Source: Algoriphagus locisalis
GTDB taxonomy: Bacteria > Bacteroidota > Bacteroidia > Cytophagales > Cyclobacteriaceae
Assembly (NCBI RefSeq): GCF_900116615.1
Contig: NZ_FPBF01000002.1
Location: forward strand, 496,001-560,000
Direction of reading: 5' to 3'
Length of the DNA stretch: 64,000 nucleotides
The number at the start of each line of letters is the position of its first letter. Positions within the stretch are counted from its first letter, which is position 1. A program made the position numbers and the translations under genes. This document shows positions 50,303 through 57,383 of the stretch, one piece after another. The notes below the pieces were generated by a model. The model saw nothing but the letters and a program-made list of their open reading frames with translations. It was not told the DNA's origin and did not search any database.

Positions 50303-51802
50303 CTATTTACATGTTTCATTGAAATTGGCTGCAAAACTCTGATATTTCTCCATAGAGTATCTTTCTGGTAAATCATACCTCCACTTATCAGTCCATTTCA
50401 AACCATTCCACGCCATACCTTTATAAAAATCGGGAGGTAACCCATGTGGATAAGCTTTTTTGACTTCGGGGTCATTTAAAAATTCCTGTTTACCCAAATA
50501 GGGATGGATTAACTTTAAAACATCAGACATTCTATCTACTATTTTTTCAGCCATATAATTGTGATGTACGTCTGCATCACCATACTCCTTGTAGTATAAT
50601 TCAACATACTTATTGAAATTGTATTCGAAATTTGCATCAATTGCGGTGCCCTTTTTATTGCCAATTGCCACATATAGTTCCGCATGGATTATTTCGTGCA
50701 ATATAGTATGAGCAATTTCAAGTGACCCTCTATTTAATTGGGTCGAGTTAATAGTTATAACTATATTATTAAAGCCATAAAAGTCATTCGTTTCTGCGGC
50801 GGCTTTAGGATCTATTGTTTTTCCTACTGATAACACTACATTTCTAGAAACAGATGTTTCTCCAATAATTGCCAAGTTTTTCACAAATTGTGTTAACTCA
50901 AGTTTTCCTAAAATACACATTAGCTTTTCATTGTCTTTAAAGCTTTTATGTTTCTCAATTCTTAGATTAGGTGAAGGGAGCGTTGGTGGCGTATATTGCG
51001 AGGGTCCTCCACCGCCTCCTCCACTTCCTCCACTTCCTGATGAAATACCTCCCCCTACATTCACCCATTCACATACCTTAGAAAAGGTAGTGTCAAGATA
51101 CTTTGGTGGAGAACTACTACCTCCCACAGTCGTGACCTGATACCAGTCTGTAGTGGTCTCAGTACATTCATAAACCATCTTTGCACTAGATGAATCTGTT
51201 CCTAATTGGCTTTCCTGCGATAGCGTTCTAGAAGAGACCTTTGTCCCCTGCTCAATCCGAAATCCTATCAGATGATGCTCATCGTAGGAAAAGAGATCAA
51301 TCCACCCACTCCATTTCTCATCGATGCCCAAATAATAGAGATCGTTAAAATCCCTGTTTGAATTCACATCATCTGGAAAGTAGCGAACAATCAAGGGATC
51401 AAAACGCTCTTCTACAGGATCTTTTACAAACATGATATTTTGAATCGCTCCGCTTTCCAGGGTATTTTCATCCTGAGATAAAGAGGGAATATAGAATTCG
51501 GCATTATCCAGATTGATTTCAAAAACTTCCCGCCCATCCGGGAAATAGTAATGGTGAAACTTGTCCCAGTCAGGTTCCTTCTCTAAAAAAGGAAGAATCA
51601 ATTCCTGGGATTCGGTCCGGAAGTTGACTCCCTGCTCAGGCAGTCTGAGTTTAGATTTGTTTTTGTCAAACCAATCTTTAACTAAGACAACCTCTGTGTT
51701 TTCACTTATCTCGCCAATTGGAATATCATTTTCTTCATTTACGCAGGAAGTGATTATAAAATTTACAGCGATCATTAAGATCAGAAATCTCGGAAAACGC
51801 AA
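50303..51802 (-). CDS. Lipoprotein with C-terminal HExxH metallopeptidase-like domain
   Basis: The 499-residue protein has a signal with lipobox (FIITSC, Cys20). A region of about 230 residues of unrecognised beta-rich sequence follows, then a Gly/Ser-rich linker (about 250-267) and a C-terminal domain. The C-terminal domain contains H369-E370-I-I-H373 in AHTILHEIIHAELYVA, the core of zinc metallopeptidases, and a Tyr/His-rich segment DVHHNYMAEKIVDRM that may supply the third ligand. The N-terminal module/linker/C-terminal enzyme layout, with a small gene five bases downstream and decayed copies of only the C-terminal domain beyond, resembles polymorphic toxins with orphan modules. Enzymatic activity and toxin role are inferred, not shown. 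No known family was recognised. Confidence 0.75.
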   Translation of the reverse strand: MRFPRFLILMIAVNFIITSCVNEENDIPIGEISENTEVVLVKDWFDKNKSKLRLPEQGVNFRTESQELILPFLEKEPDWDKFHHYYFPDGREVFEINLDNAEFYIPSLSQDENTLESGAIQNIMFVKDPVEERFDPLIVRYFPDDVNSNRDFNDLYYLGIDEKWSGWIDLFSYDEHHLIGFRIEQGTKVSSRTLSQESQLGTDSSSAKMVYECTETTTDWYQVTTVGGSSSPPKYLDTTFSKVCEWVNVGGGISSGSGGSGGGGGGPSQYTPPTLPSPNLRIEKHKSFKDNEKLMCILGKLELTQFVKNLAIIGETSVSRNVVLSVGKTIDPKAAAETNDFYGFNNIVITINSTQLNRGSLEIAHTILHEIIHAELYVAIGNKKGTAIDANFEYNFNKYVELYYKEYGDADVHHNYMAEKIVDRMSDVLKLIHPYLGKQEFLNDPEVKKAYPHGLPPDFYKGMAWNGLKWTDKWRYDLPERYSMEKYQSFAANFNETCK

Positions 51803-52013
51803 TCTATCCAGATTTTTGCTGAGGGAGAGAGTAAAATGTGTTTCATAAAAATCAGTTTAGTTAGCCTATAAAAACCTGCTTTAATTTCTGAATGAAATGG
51901 TTAAAATCCAATATCTTCAAATAAAATTTATGTTTTTTAACTCGCTTTTACTAATTCTATAGAATACCGATTTCTTGTTTTCTTCAATCATCTCCGCTTC
52001 CACTACATTTCCT

Positions 52014-52021
52014 TATCTTTG
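52014..52021 (+). promoter_or_regulatory. -7 promoter element for gltX
   Basis: TATCTTTG is an exact TAnnTTTG match, identical to the rpsP element. It lies 65 bases before the ATG at 52086 and after the longer candidate start at 51975, so it argues for the shorter protein. Confidence 0.65.
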
Positions 52022-52085
52022 TCCCCCGATCATTAAATCAAAATACGCCCTCAACATTAAAGGGAGGGTATTGACATATAATTCT

Positions 52086-53624
52086 ATGAGTAGAGAAGTT
52101 CGCGTAAGATTTGCCCCATCACCGACGGGGCCGTTGCATATCGGCGGTGTTCGTACAGCGCTTTATAATTACCTTTTTGCCCGCAAAAGGGGCGGCAAGT
52201 TCCTTCTGAGAATAGAGGATACGGATCAAACCCGCTTCGTGCCTGGTGCAGAAGCCTACATTCAGGAATCGTTGGAATGGCTAGGCATTTCTCCTGACGA
52301 AAGCCCATGGAACCCAGGTGACTCTGCGCCTTACCGCCAATCTGAGCGTAAGCCAAGCTACATGCAATACGCACTTGACTTGGTAGAAGCCGGGCATGCT
52401 TATTACGCATTCGACACCTCTGAGGAATTGGAGGCCATGCGTGAGCGATTGACCGCTGCGCGAGTGGTACAACCGCAATACAACAGCATCACTAGAACTC
52501 AGATGAAAAACTCGCTGACACTTCCTGATGAAGAAGTCAAAGCAAGATTGGCATCCGGCGAACCTTACGTGATCCGGGTGAAAATACCACGCAAAGAAGA
52601 AGTGCGATTGAATGACATGATCCGTGGTTGGGTGATGGTTCAATCTGCTACACTGGACGACAAGGTTTTGATGAAATCTGACGGGATGCCAACTTACCAC
52701 CTTGCAAATATCGTGGATGATCACTTGATGAATATTACCCATGTGATCCGCGGTGAGGAATGGCTTCCATCTGCTCCACTGCATGTATTGCTATACAAGT
52801 TTTTTGGCTGGGAAGATACCATGCCTGAATTTGCCCACTTACCTCTTTTGCTAAAGCCTGATGGAAACGGGAAGCTTTCCAAGCGTGATGGCGATAAGTT
52901 AGGGTTTCCAGTATTCCCTCTGAATTGGGAGAATAAATTAGATGGGGAAACAGCATCTGGATTTAGAGAATCCGGCTATTTACCGGATGCATTCCTAAAC
53001 TTCTTGGCTTTCCTCGGTTGGAATCCTGGAGACGACCGCGAAATCTTCTCTTTGGAGGAATTGATCGAAGCTTTCTCGGTAGAACGAATAGGCAAGTCAG
53101 GAACCAAGTTTGACATTGCGAAAGCAAAATGGTTCAATGAGCAGTATTTGAGAGCTAAATCAAATGCAGAATTAGCGCCGCATGTGATTGCTGATGCTTC
53201 CAAAGAAGGGGAAATTATCCTTCAGGACACAGCAGAGGCTCTAGTTGCTTTGATGAAAGAGCGCGTGACCTTCCCTTCGGAAATTTGGCAAGGAAGTAAA
53301 TTCGTGGTAATCGCTCCTACCGAGTTTGATCAGGATGTGGCTGGCAAACGATGGAATGCTGACGCAGTGACAGTTCTGACAGCTTATGCAGAGACCCTGG
53401 AAGGTTTTTCAGGAACCTATGATGCAGAAACTGCCAAAGCAATGCTGGGAGAAACTGCCGAAGCAAAGGAAATTAAGCTTGGTAAAGTAATGCAGGCAGT
53501 TCGCCTTGCGGTAACAGGTGTAGGTGCTGGACCGGATTTGATGGAGATTTTTGCTATTTTAGGACCAGAAGAAGTAGCCAAACGGATTAGATTTTCGTTA
53601 GCTACTTTGGATGTAATCAGCTAA
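52086..53624 (+). CDS. gltX: Glutamyl-tRNA synthetase
   Basis: GltX charges tRNA-Glu. The start at 52086 (MSREVRVRFAPSPTGPLHIG) is chosen because the canonical N-terminus begins there and a TATCTTTG promoter lies inside the longer frame from 51975. The 512-residue class I enzyme has the HIGH-type motif in PSPTGPLHIGG, the tRNA-binding region GMPTYHLANIVDDHLMNITH, and the KMSKS-type motif as KLSKRDGDK. The C-terminal anticodon-binding domain is complete. Length fits the bacterial family. A conserved small gene follows 11 bases later. Confidence 0.97.
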   Translation: MSREVRVRFAPSPTGPLHIGGVRTALYNYLFARKRGGKFLLRIEDTDQTRFVPGAEAYIQESLEWLGISPDESPWNPGDSAPYRQSERKPSYMQYALDLVEAGHAYYAFDTSEELEAMRERLTAARVVQPQYNSITRTQMKNSLTLPDEEVKARLASGEPYVIRVKIPRKEEVRLNDMIRGWVMVQSATLDDKVLMKSDGMPTYHLANIVDDHLMNITHVIRGEEWLPSAPLHVLLYKFFGWEDTMPEFAHLPLLLKPDGNGKLSKRDGDKLGFPVFPLNWENKLDGETASGFRESGYLPDAFLNFLAFLGWNPGDDREIFSLEELIEAFSVERIGKSGTKFDIAKAKWFNEQYLRAKSNAELAPHVIADASKEGEIILQDTAEALVALMKERVTFPSEIWQGSKFVVIAPTEFDQDVAGKRWNADAVTVLTAYAETLEGFSGTYDAETAKAMLGETAEAKEIKLGKVMQAVRLAVTGVGAGPDLMEIFAILGPEEVAKRIRFSLATLDVIS

Positions 53625-53635
53625 AAACACAAGCT

Positions 53636-53833
53636 ATGACTAAGAAGAAAAAGAAAAACGAAGACCCTAAAGTTCATGAAGATTTGAACGGCTTCAAGAT
53701 GAACATAAATTCCTTTGGTGAGATCTCCTCCTCCTTTTCAATTGATAAAATCAATGAGTTTCTCAATAAAAATGTGGAAGACAAAAAGCTCAAGGATAGA
53801 GATGACCTAGACCTGAAGGACAAAAAAAAGTAA
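53636..53833 (+). CDS. Small charged protein, unknown function
   Basis: A 65-residue protein with Lys-rich ends (MTKKKKKNEDP and LDLKDKKK) and a central conserved-looking core, GFKMNINSFGEISSSFSIDK, which predicts a short amphipathic segment. It lies 11 bases after gltX and just before a terminator, so it is expressed with gltX. I know of no assigned function. The strong bias of charge and its fixed position suggest a real gene. Confidence 0.75.
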   Translation: MTKKKKKNEDPKVHEDLNGFKMNINSFGEISSSFSIDKINEFLNKNVEDKKLKDRDDLDLKDKKK

Positions 53834-53857
53834 CAACCCCTTTCACTCCAGAATCCA

Positions 53858-53880
53858 AAGAGCTCCAGTTGGGGCTCTTT
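53858..53880 (+). terminator. Terminator of the gltX unit
   Basis: AAAGAGCTCC (53858-53867) pairs with GGGGCTCTTT (53871-53880, one T-G pair) around a short loop, followed by TTGTTTT. Confidence 0.8.
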
Positions 53881-54072
53881 TGTTTTGGAATTTCAACTGC
53901 TATTAAGAATAGATGGGAGCCCCAACTATTAATTAAAGATATCGTTTAGCATTTATTCTTACACCTTTAATGCTTGCCAGAAGGCTCTTGATTCTTGGCT
54001 CTTAGATCTAATTTCTCAACTTATCCTCCTAAACACTTCCTTCCCAAACCTTTTAATTGGTTACTTTTGGAT

Positions 54073-54750
54073 ATGAATAGAGTATTGCTCACCAGCATTT
54101 TCATTATAGTCTCTTTCGTGGTCAGCGCCCAAACCAGCGTGGGGATCCGTGGTGGCTACGCGACCTCCACTTATTCTTATCGACCTACACCCAGCACCCG
54201 CGGGATTTCAGTGGATGGACTCGGCACGCCTACTTTCGCCTTGGTTTTTGAGCACTTCAATGCCAAAAACGCAGGGTTAGAAATAAATCTTCAGTTTCTA
54301 CGCTTAGGATTCACGCAGATTTCAGATGAAGACATAGAACTTGAGCTAGTCAATGAAACCCAGTTTGACTACCTGAAAATCCCGATGCTTTCCAGCTTTT
54401 TCCTAGGAAGATCCGGTAGATTCCAAATCAAACTTGGGCCACATCTAGGCTATCTGCTTCAGGCTAAAGACATCACCCGTGAATTTTCTGGTGCCACACC
54501 AGCAGAAATCCCAACCTATGGTGGTGCCGATGACGAACCTAACAGAATCATGTATGGTCTAACAGCTGGAGCAGGTATTTCCAAGCTTTTTGGTAAAAGC
54601 ACCCTGGCGGGAGAAGTCCGGTTTTCCTATGACTTCACCAATCCTGAGGGACAGGATCGTATTTTCGAGATGAGTTCTACCAACTTGGAGTTTACGCTAG
54701 CGTATCTTTTTAGAATAAGAGATTCGAAAATTGAAAGATTGAAAGATTGA
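54073..54750 (+). CDS. Outer-membrane beta-barrel protein (PorT-like)
   Basis: The ATG at 54073 starts a clean signal peptide (MNRVLLTSIFIIVSFVVSA). An upstream ATG at 53995 would bury it. The mature protein of about 205 residues has eight or so amphipathic strands typical of the outer-membrane beta-barrel/PorT group (VGIRGGYATSTYSY, LEINLQFLRLGFTQ, FQIKLGPHLGYLLQ, EVRFSYDFTNPEG). The last strand ends LEFTLAYLF, where such barrels normally terminate. Here a further RIRDSKIERLKD follows, encoded by the start of an 8-bp tandem repeat. A TACTTTTG element sits at 54062-54069, very close to the start. Confidence 0.8.
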   Translation: MNRVLLTSIFIIVSFVVSAQTSVGIRGGYATSTYSYRPTPSTRGISVDGLGTPTFALVFEHFNAKNAGLEINLQFLRLGFTQISDEDIELELVNETQFDYLKIPMLSSFFLGRSGRFQIKLGPHLGYLLQAKDITREFSGATPAEIPTYGGADDEPNRIMYGLTAGAGISKLFGKSTLAGEVRFSYDFTNPEGQDRIFEMSSTNLEFTLAYLFRIRDSKIERLKD

Positions 54751-54762
54751 AAGATTGAAAGA
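54731..54762 (+). repeat. Four tandem copies of an 8-bp unit at a gene end
   Basis: TTGAAAGA is repeated exactly at 54731, 54739, 54747 and 54755. The gene's stop codon (54748-54750) lies within the third copy. Because the unit is not a multiple of three, gain or loss of copies would change the C-terminal residues of the barrel protein. The downstream gap 54763-55005 shows no other feature. Confidence 0.85.
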
Positions 54763-55005
54763 TTTATACTCGTAATTTTATAATATTCAAATATGTATAG
54801 CCGCTTTTCTACCAGTAAGAAGGCAAAAGCAGCATAGTGTATGTTAAGCTTAAGAATTGAGGCCACTTTGGTCTTCGGTCATCGGTCTTCCGGCCGGTTG
54901 AGCAGAGAAATATTGGTTACTGGCATCATTCCGTATATCCATATATTCAAATTTTTCAATTGTGCCTGTCATATATTGGATTCATTCCCCGACTAACTTA
55001 TGTAA

Positions 55006-55500
55006 ATGAATCGCAGTCAGCTTGATCATATCTTAAAAGCTCACCACAGGGATGCATACCTATGGGCTAGGCAATGTTGCTCTTTTGAGGATGAGATGGC
55101 AAAGGATGTGCTTCAGCAGGCATATTTGAAGATTTTGGAAGGGCAGGCAAAGCTAAAGGATGCATCAAAAGCTAAAACCTGGCTCTTTTCGATCATTAGA
55201 TATACCGCTATTGACGAGATACGAAAAGGCGGAAATGTCGTTTCGCTTTCCGATTCTTATGATCCAGTGGAGATCATTGAGGAAATAGATGCGACTGATT
55301 ATGAAGGGATAATCAAGCACTTACCAGAAATGCAGCGAGAGGTGATTTTGATGGTTTTTTATCATCAGATGACCATCGCGCAAAGTGCCGAAATCCTACA
55401 AATCGGCCTAGGAACCGCAAGAACACATTACGATCGCGGGAAGAAGAAACTCAGGGAATTAATTACTAAAGTTCAAATCCAGGAAGAATATGGAAAATAA
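55006..55500 (+). CDS. ECF-type RNA polymerase sigma factor
   Basis: A 164-residue sigma factor with region 2 at about 10-75 (EDEMAKDVLQQAYLKILEGQ, then AKTWLFSIIRYTAIDEIRK). Region 4 is at about 105-155 (LPEMQREVILMVFYHQMTIA, with the helix-turn-helix ILQIGLGTARTHYDRGKKKL). It should direct RNA polymerase to a small set of envelope-stress promoters. Its stop is overlapped by the next gene (11 bases), a single-helix membrane protein that is likely to be its anti-sigma factor. A Spy-like gene follows. Confidence 0.93.
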   Translation: MNRSQLDHILKAHHRDAYLWARQCCSFEDEMAKDVLQQAYLKILEGQAKLKDASKAKTWLFSIIRYTAIDEIRKGGNVVSLSDSYDPVEIIEEIDATDYEGIIKHLPEMQREVILMVFYHQMTIAQSAEILQIGLGTARTHYDRGKKKLRELITKVQIQEEYGK

Positions 55501-55801
55501 TGAACAACTAGAACGGTTTTTTGATCAGATGAAAAAGCAGGATGAGCACATTGAAATCCCAGCTTTTCCAGAAGTCCAAACCCGGAAATTCGGTTTTTGG
55601 ATTCCTACAGGAATAGCTGCGTCTATGATCTTTGCCTTCCTGTTTATCCAAAAACCAGCGCCTGTTGAAACTCCAGCTCCTGAAGTTGTGATTATTACAC
55701 TTCATGAAGACGAAAATCAAAATCAACATTTCACTATAGAAGAAAGTACGTTCCTAGACACCTGGGAGTCGCCTACAGCTTCTTTATTATCAGAATATTA
55801 A
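55490..55801 (+). CDS. Putative anti-sigma factor, single-pass membrane protein
   Basis: A 103-residue protein with an acidic N-terminal cytoplasmic segment (about 1-34, QLERFFDQMKKQDEHIEIPA). One transmembrane helix follows (about 36-54, FWIPTGIAASMIFAFLFI), then a short periplasmic tail rich in Pro and Glu. It overlaps the sigma gene by 11 bases. No zinc-finger (ZAS) motif is present, so the anti-sigma role is inferred from position and topology. It precedes the Spy-like gene by ten bases. Confidence 0.75.
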   Translation: MENNEQLERFFDQMKKQDEHIEIPAFPEVQTRKFGFWIPTGIAASMIFAFLFIQKPAPVETPAPEVVIITLHEDENQNQHFTIEESTFLDTWESPTASLLSEY

Positions 55802-55811
55802 GCCAAAAAAA

Positions 55812-56573
55812 ATGAAAAAAATACTCTTCTTATGTCTTATGCTGTCCGCAGGATTTGCAACAGCCCAAGACCTCTTCCAGAAAAATCTATACTCTGCAGA
55901 TAGGGTGATGGAGCTCCGAAATGATCTTGATCTCAGCGAGGCTCAGGCCACCAAAATCAAGAAAATCCATAGTGAAAATGCAGGTAAGTTCAGCACCATG
56001 AAGTGGGATCTGGATGATGAAACCAAAAAGCTTAAAGCACTTCTTGACGAAACTAAAATAGACCAAGTAGCTGTCCAGAAACAAATGGATAAGGTATTAG
56101 CGCTAGAAAACTCACTGAAAAAACAGCAGCTGAGCACGATGGTGGCGATCAAAAATGAATTAACCTTCGAACAGCAAGAGATCCTTCAAACACCTCGGGC
56201 ACAAACTGTAAATGGAGTTAGCATTGCAGGATATGGCAAAAAATCAGTCTCTTCAGGTGACCATGTGAGTGGCTACACATCAAACTACCGAGTAGGCAAA
56301 CCCCTTTATGGAGTTGCTGAACCTGGATCTTCATCCAACCCTAAAGTATCCGTGGTCGTGGCAGGGACTAATAACTCTGAAAACCCACCACTCTATATTA
56401 TCAAATCCAAAAATACAGACCTTACTATTCCACACGGGGCTTTGAAGGATATCAATCCGAATGACATTGAAAGTATTAGCGTCTTGAAAGACAAGTCTGC
56501 CATTGACCTCTATGGCGAAAAAGGTGAAAATGGAGTAGTTATTATCACCTTGAAAGAGTATCCTAAAAAGTAA
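55812..56573 (+). CDS. Spy/CpxP-like periplasmic protein fused to a TonB-plug-like domain
   Basis: A 253-residue exported protein (signal MKKILFLCLMLSAGFATA). Residues 30-135 are helical with the LTxxQ-type features of Spy/CpxP/ZraP proteins (RNDLDLSEAQATKIKKIHSE and KNELTFEQQEILQ). The C-terminal half from about 180 resembles the plug domain of SusC-type receptors (PHGALKDINPNDIESISVLK, DKSAIDLYGEKGENGVVIIT). The barrel is missing. As the third gene of a sigma/anti-sigma operon it may sense misfolded envelope proteins or metal and signal to the anti-sigma factor. That is a hypothesis. A strong terminator follows 25 bases later. Confidence 0.82.
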   Translation: MKKILFLCLMLSAGFATAQDLFQKNLYSADRVMELRNDLDLSEAQATKIKKIHSENAGKFSTMKWDLDDETKKLKALLDETKIDQVAVQKQMDKVLALENSLKKQQLSTMVAIKNELTFEQQEILQTPRAQTVNGVSIAGYGKKSVSSGDHVSGYTSNYRVGKPLYGVAEPGSSSNPKVSVVVAGTNNSENPPLYIIKSKNTDLTIPHGALKDINPNDIESISVLKDKSAIDLYGEKGENGVVIITLKEYPKK

Positions 56574-56597
56574 TTAGATTCTTGGTTTTATAAATGG

Positions 56598-56630
56598 AAA
56601 AGGAGTCCCGCAATTGTGGGACTCCTTTTT
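56598..56630 (+). terminator. Terminator of the sigma-factor operon
   Basis: AAAAGGAGTCCC (56598-56609) pairs with GGGACTCCTTTT (56618-56629), with GC/GT in the loop region, and is followed by Ts. The next 140 bases contain two small inverted repeats (TCCCGT...ACGGGA near 56673-56692 and CCTG...CAGG near 56743-56762) and no gene. Confidence 0.9.
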
Positions 56631-56774
56631 TTCATATAGTTATTATTTGATTTTTAAAAGCCATAACCTGTCCCGTGACGAAGGATACGGGATGGAATCT
56701 CGCATGAATTATAATCATCCCAGCGTGTGACGCTTGAGTCATGCCTGTCTGCATCATGCAGGCTCGATTTCGCA

Positions 56775-57116
56775 TTAATGTCTAATTCTGACAGGATTTA
56801 TCCTAGTGGGAAAGAAATCAGTTACATAGACCTTTAAACCCTTTTCTTGGATAAAGTAGATGATTTTCAATTCAAAATTACTTGTCTCCCGATGTAGCAC
56901 AAATCGAAATTCTTCCTTTTCATTCTGCAGATACTTTTCTTTTGTACCTCTGGAGGGAAAAAGCGCTAAAGATTGGACTGTGTTTTCAATATCAGCTTCT
57001 ATTTCTAGTGCTCTCTGTAAACTAAAATTATGGATAAGGTATGGCAAAACTTCCTCTTGATACCTATGCAATGCAGACTTAGAAATTTCTATTTCATAGC
57101 TTTTTCCTTGAGCCAT
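56775..57116 (-). CDS. RelE/ParE-type toxin
   Basis: A 113-residue protein with the RelE/ParE fold pattern: YEIEISKSALHRYQEEVLPY, an alpha pair with IENTVQSLALFPSRG, and strands EFRFVLHRETSNFELKIIYF and LKVYVTDFFPTRINP with the C-terminal Arg/His of this family. ParE homologues poison gyrase and RelE homologues cut mRNA. Which applies is not clear. It overlaps the upstream antitoxin gene by 28 bases. The toxin is second, the usual parDE/relBE order. Confidence 0.85.
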   Translation of the reverse strand: MAQGKSYEIEISKSALHRYQEEVLPYLIHNFSLQRALEIEADIENTVQSLALFPSRGTKEKYLQNEKEEFRFVLHRETSNFELKIIYFIQEKGLKVYVTDFFPTRINPVRIRH

Positions 57117-57304
57117 CGCCTATTTTGATTTCCAAAATCCTTTAGTGAAACAGTTTCACCTCTTTTAATTGACTGGAGAGACTCTTTAGTTCTCGATTCT
57201 AGCTCAGCCTGCTCAATCAATTCTTCTAATCTTTCTAGCACGGATGTATCTTTCATTCGCATTACTCTTTCAATCAGTTCTAACTTTAGAGTTTCTAGCA
57301 CCAT
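57089..57304 (-). CDS. Antitoxin of the ParE/RelE pair
   Basis: A 71-residue, highly charged helical protein (LIERVMRMKDTSVLERLEEL, then a flexible tail). It overlaps the toxin start by 28 bases. This is the common short Bacteroidota antitoxin type that precedes ParE-like toxins, with no separate DNA-binding domain visible. It is assigned by position, length and composition. Confidence 0.78.
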   Translation of the reverse strand: MVLETLKLELIERVMRMKDTSVLERLEELIEQAELESRTKESLQSIKRGETVSLKDFGNQNRRWLKEKAMK

Positions 57305-57383
57305 TTTTTAAATAGTTTAATTGAACCAATAATTTAGCAATCCTCATCCAGTTTAAGTTCAATCCAGCTAAGTTTTTTCAATT

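Noticed and set aside
51975..52085. Longer start for glutamyl-tRNA synthetase
   Set aside because: The extra 37 residues are not part of the family, and the region contains the TATCTTTG promoter element.
53995..54072. Longer start for the outer-membrane barrel protein
   Set aside because: It would place 26 residues before a normal signal peptide.
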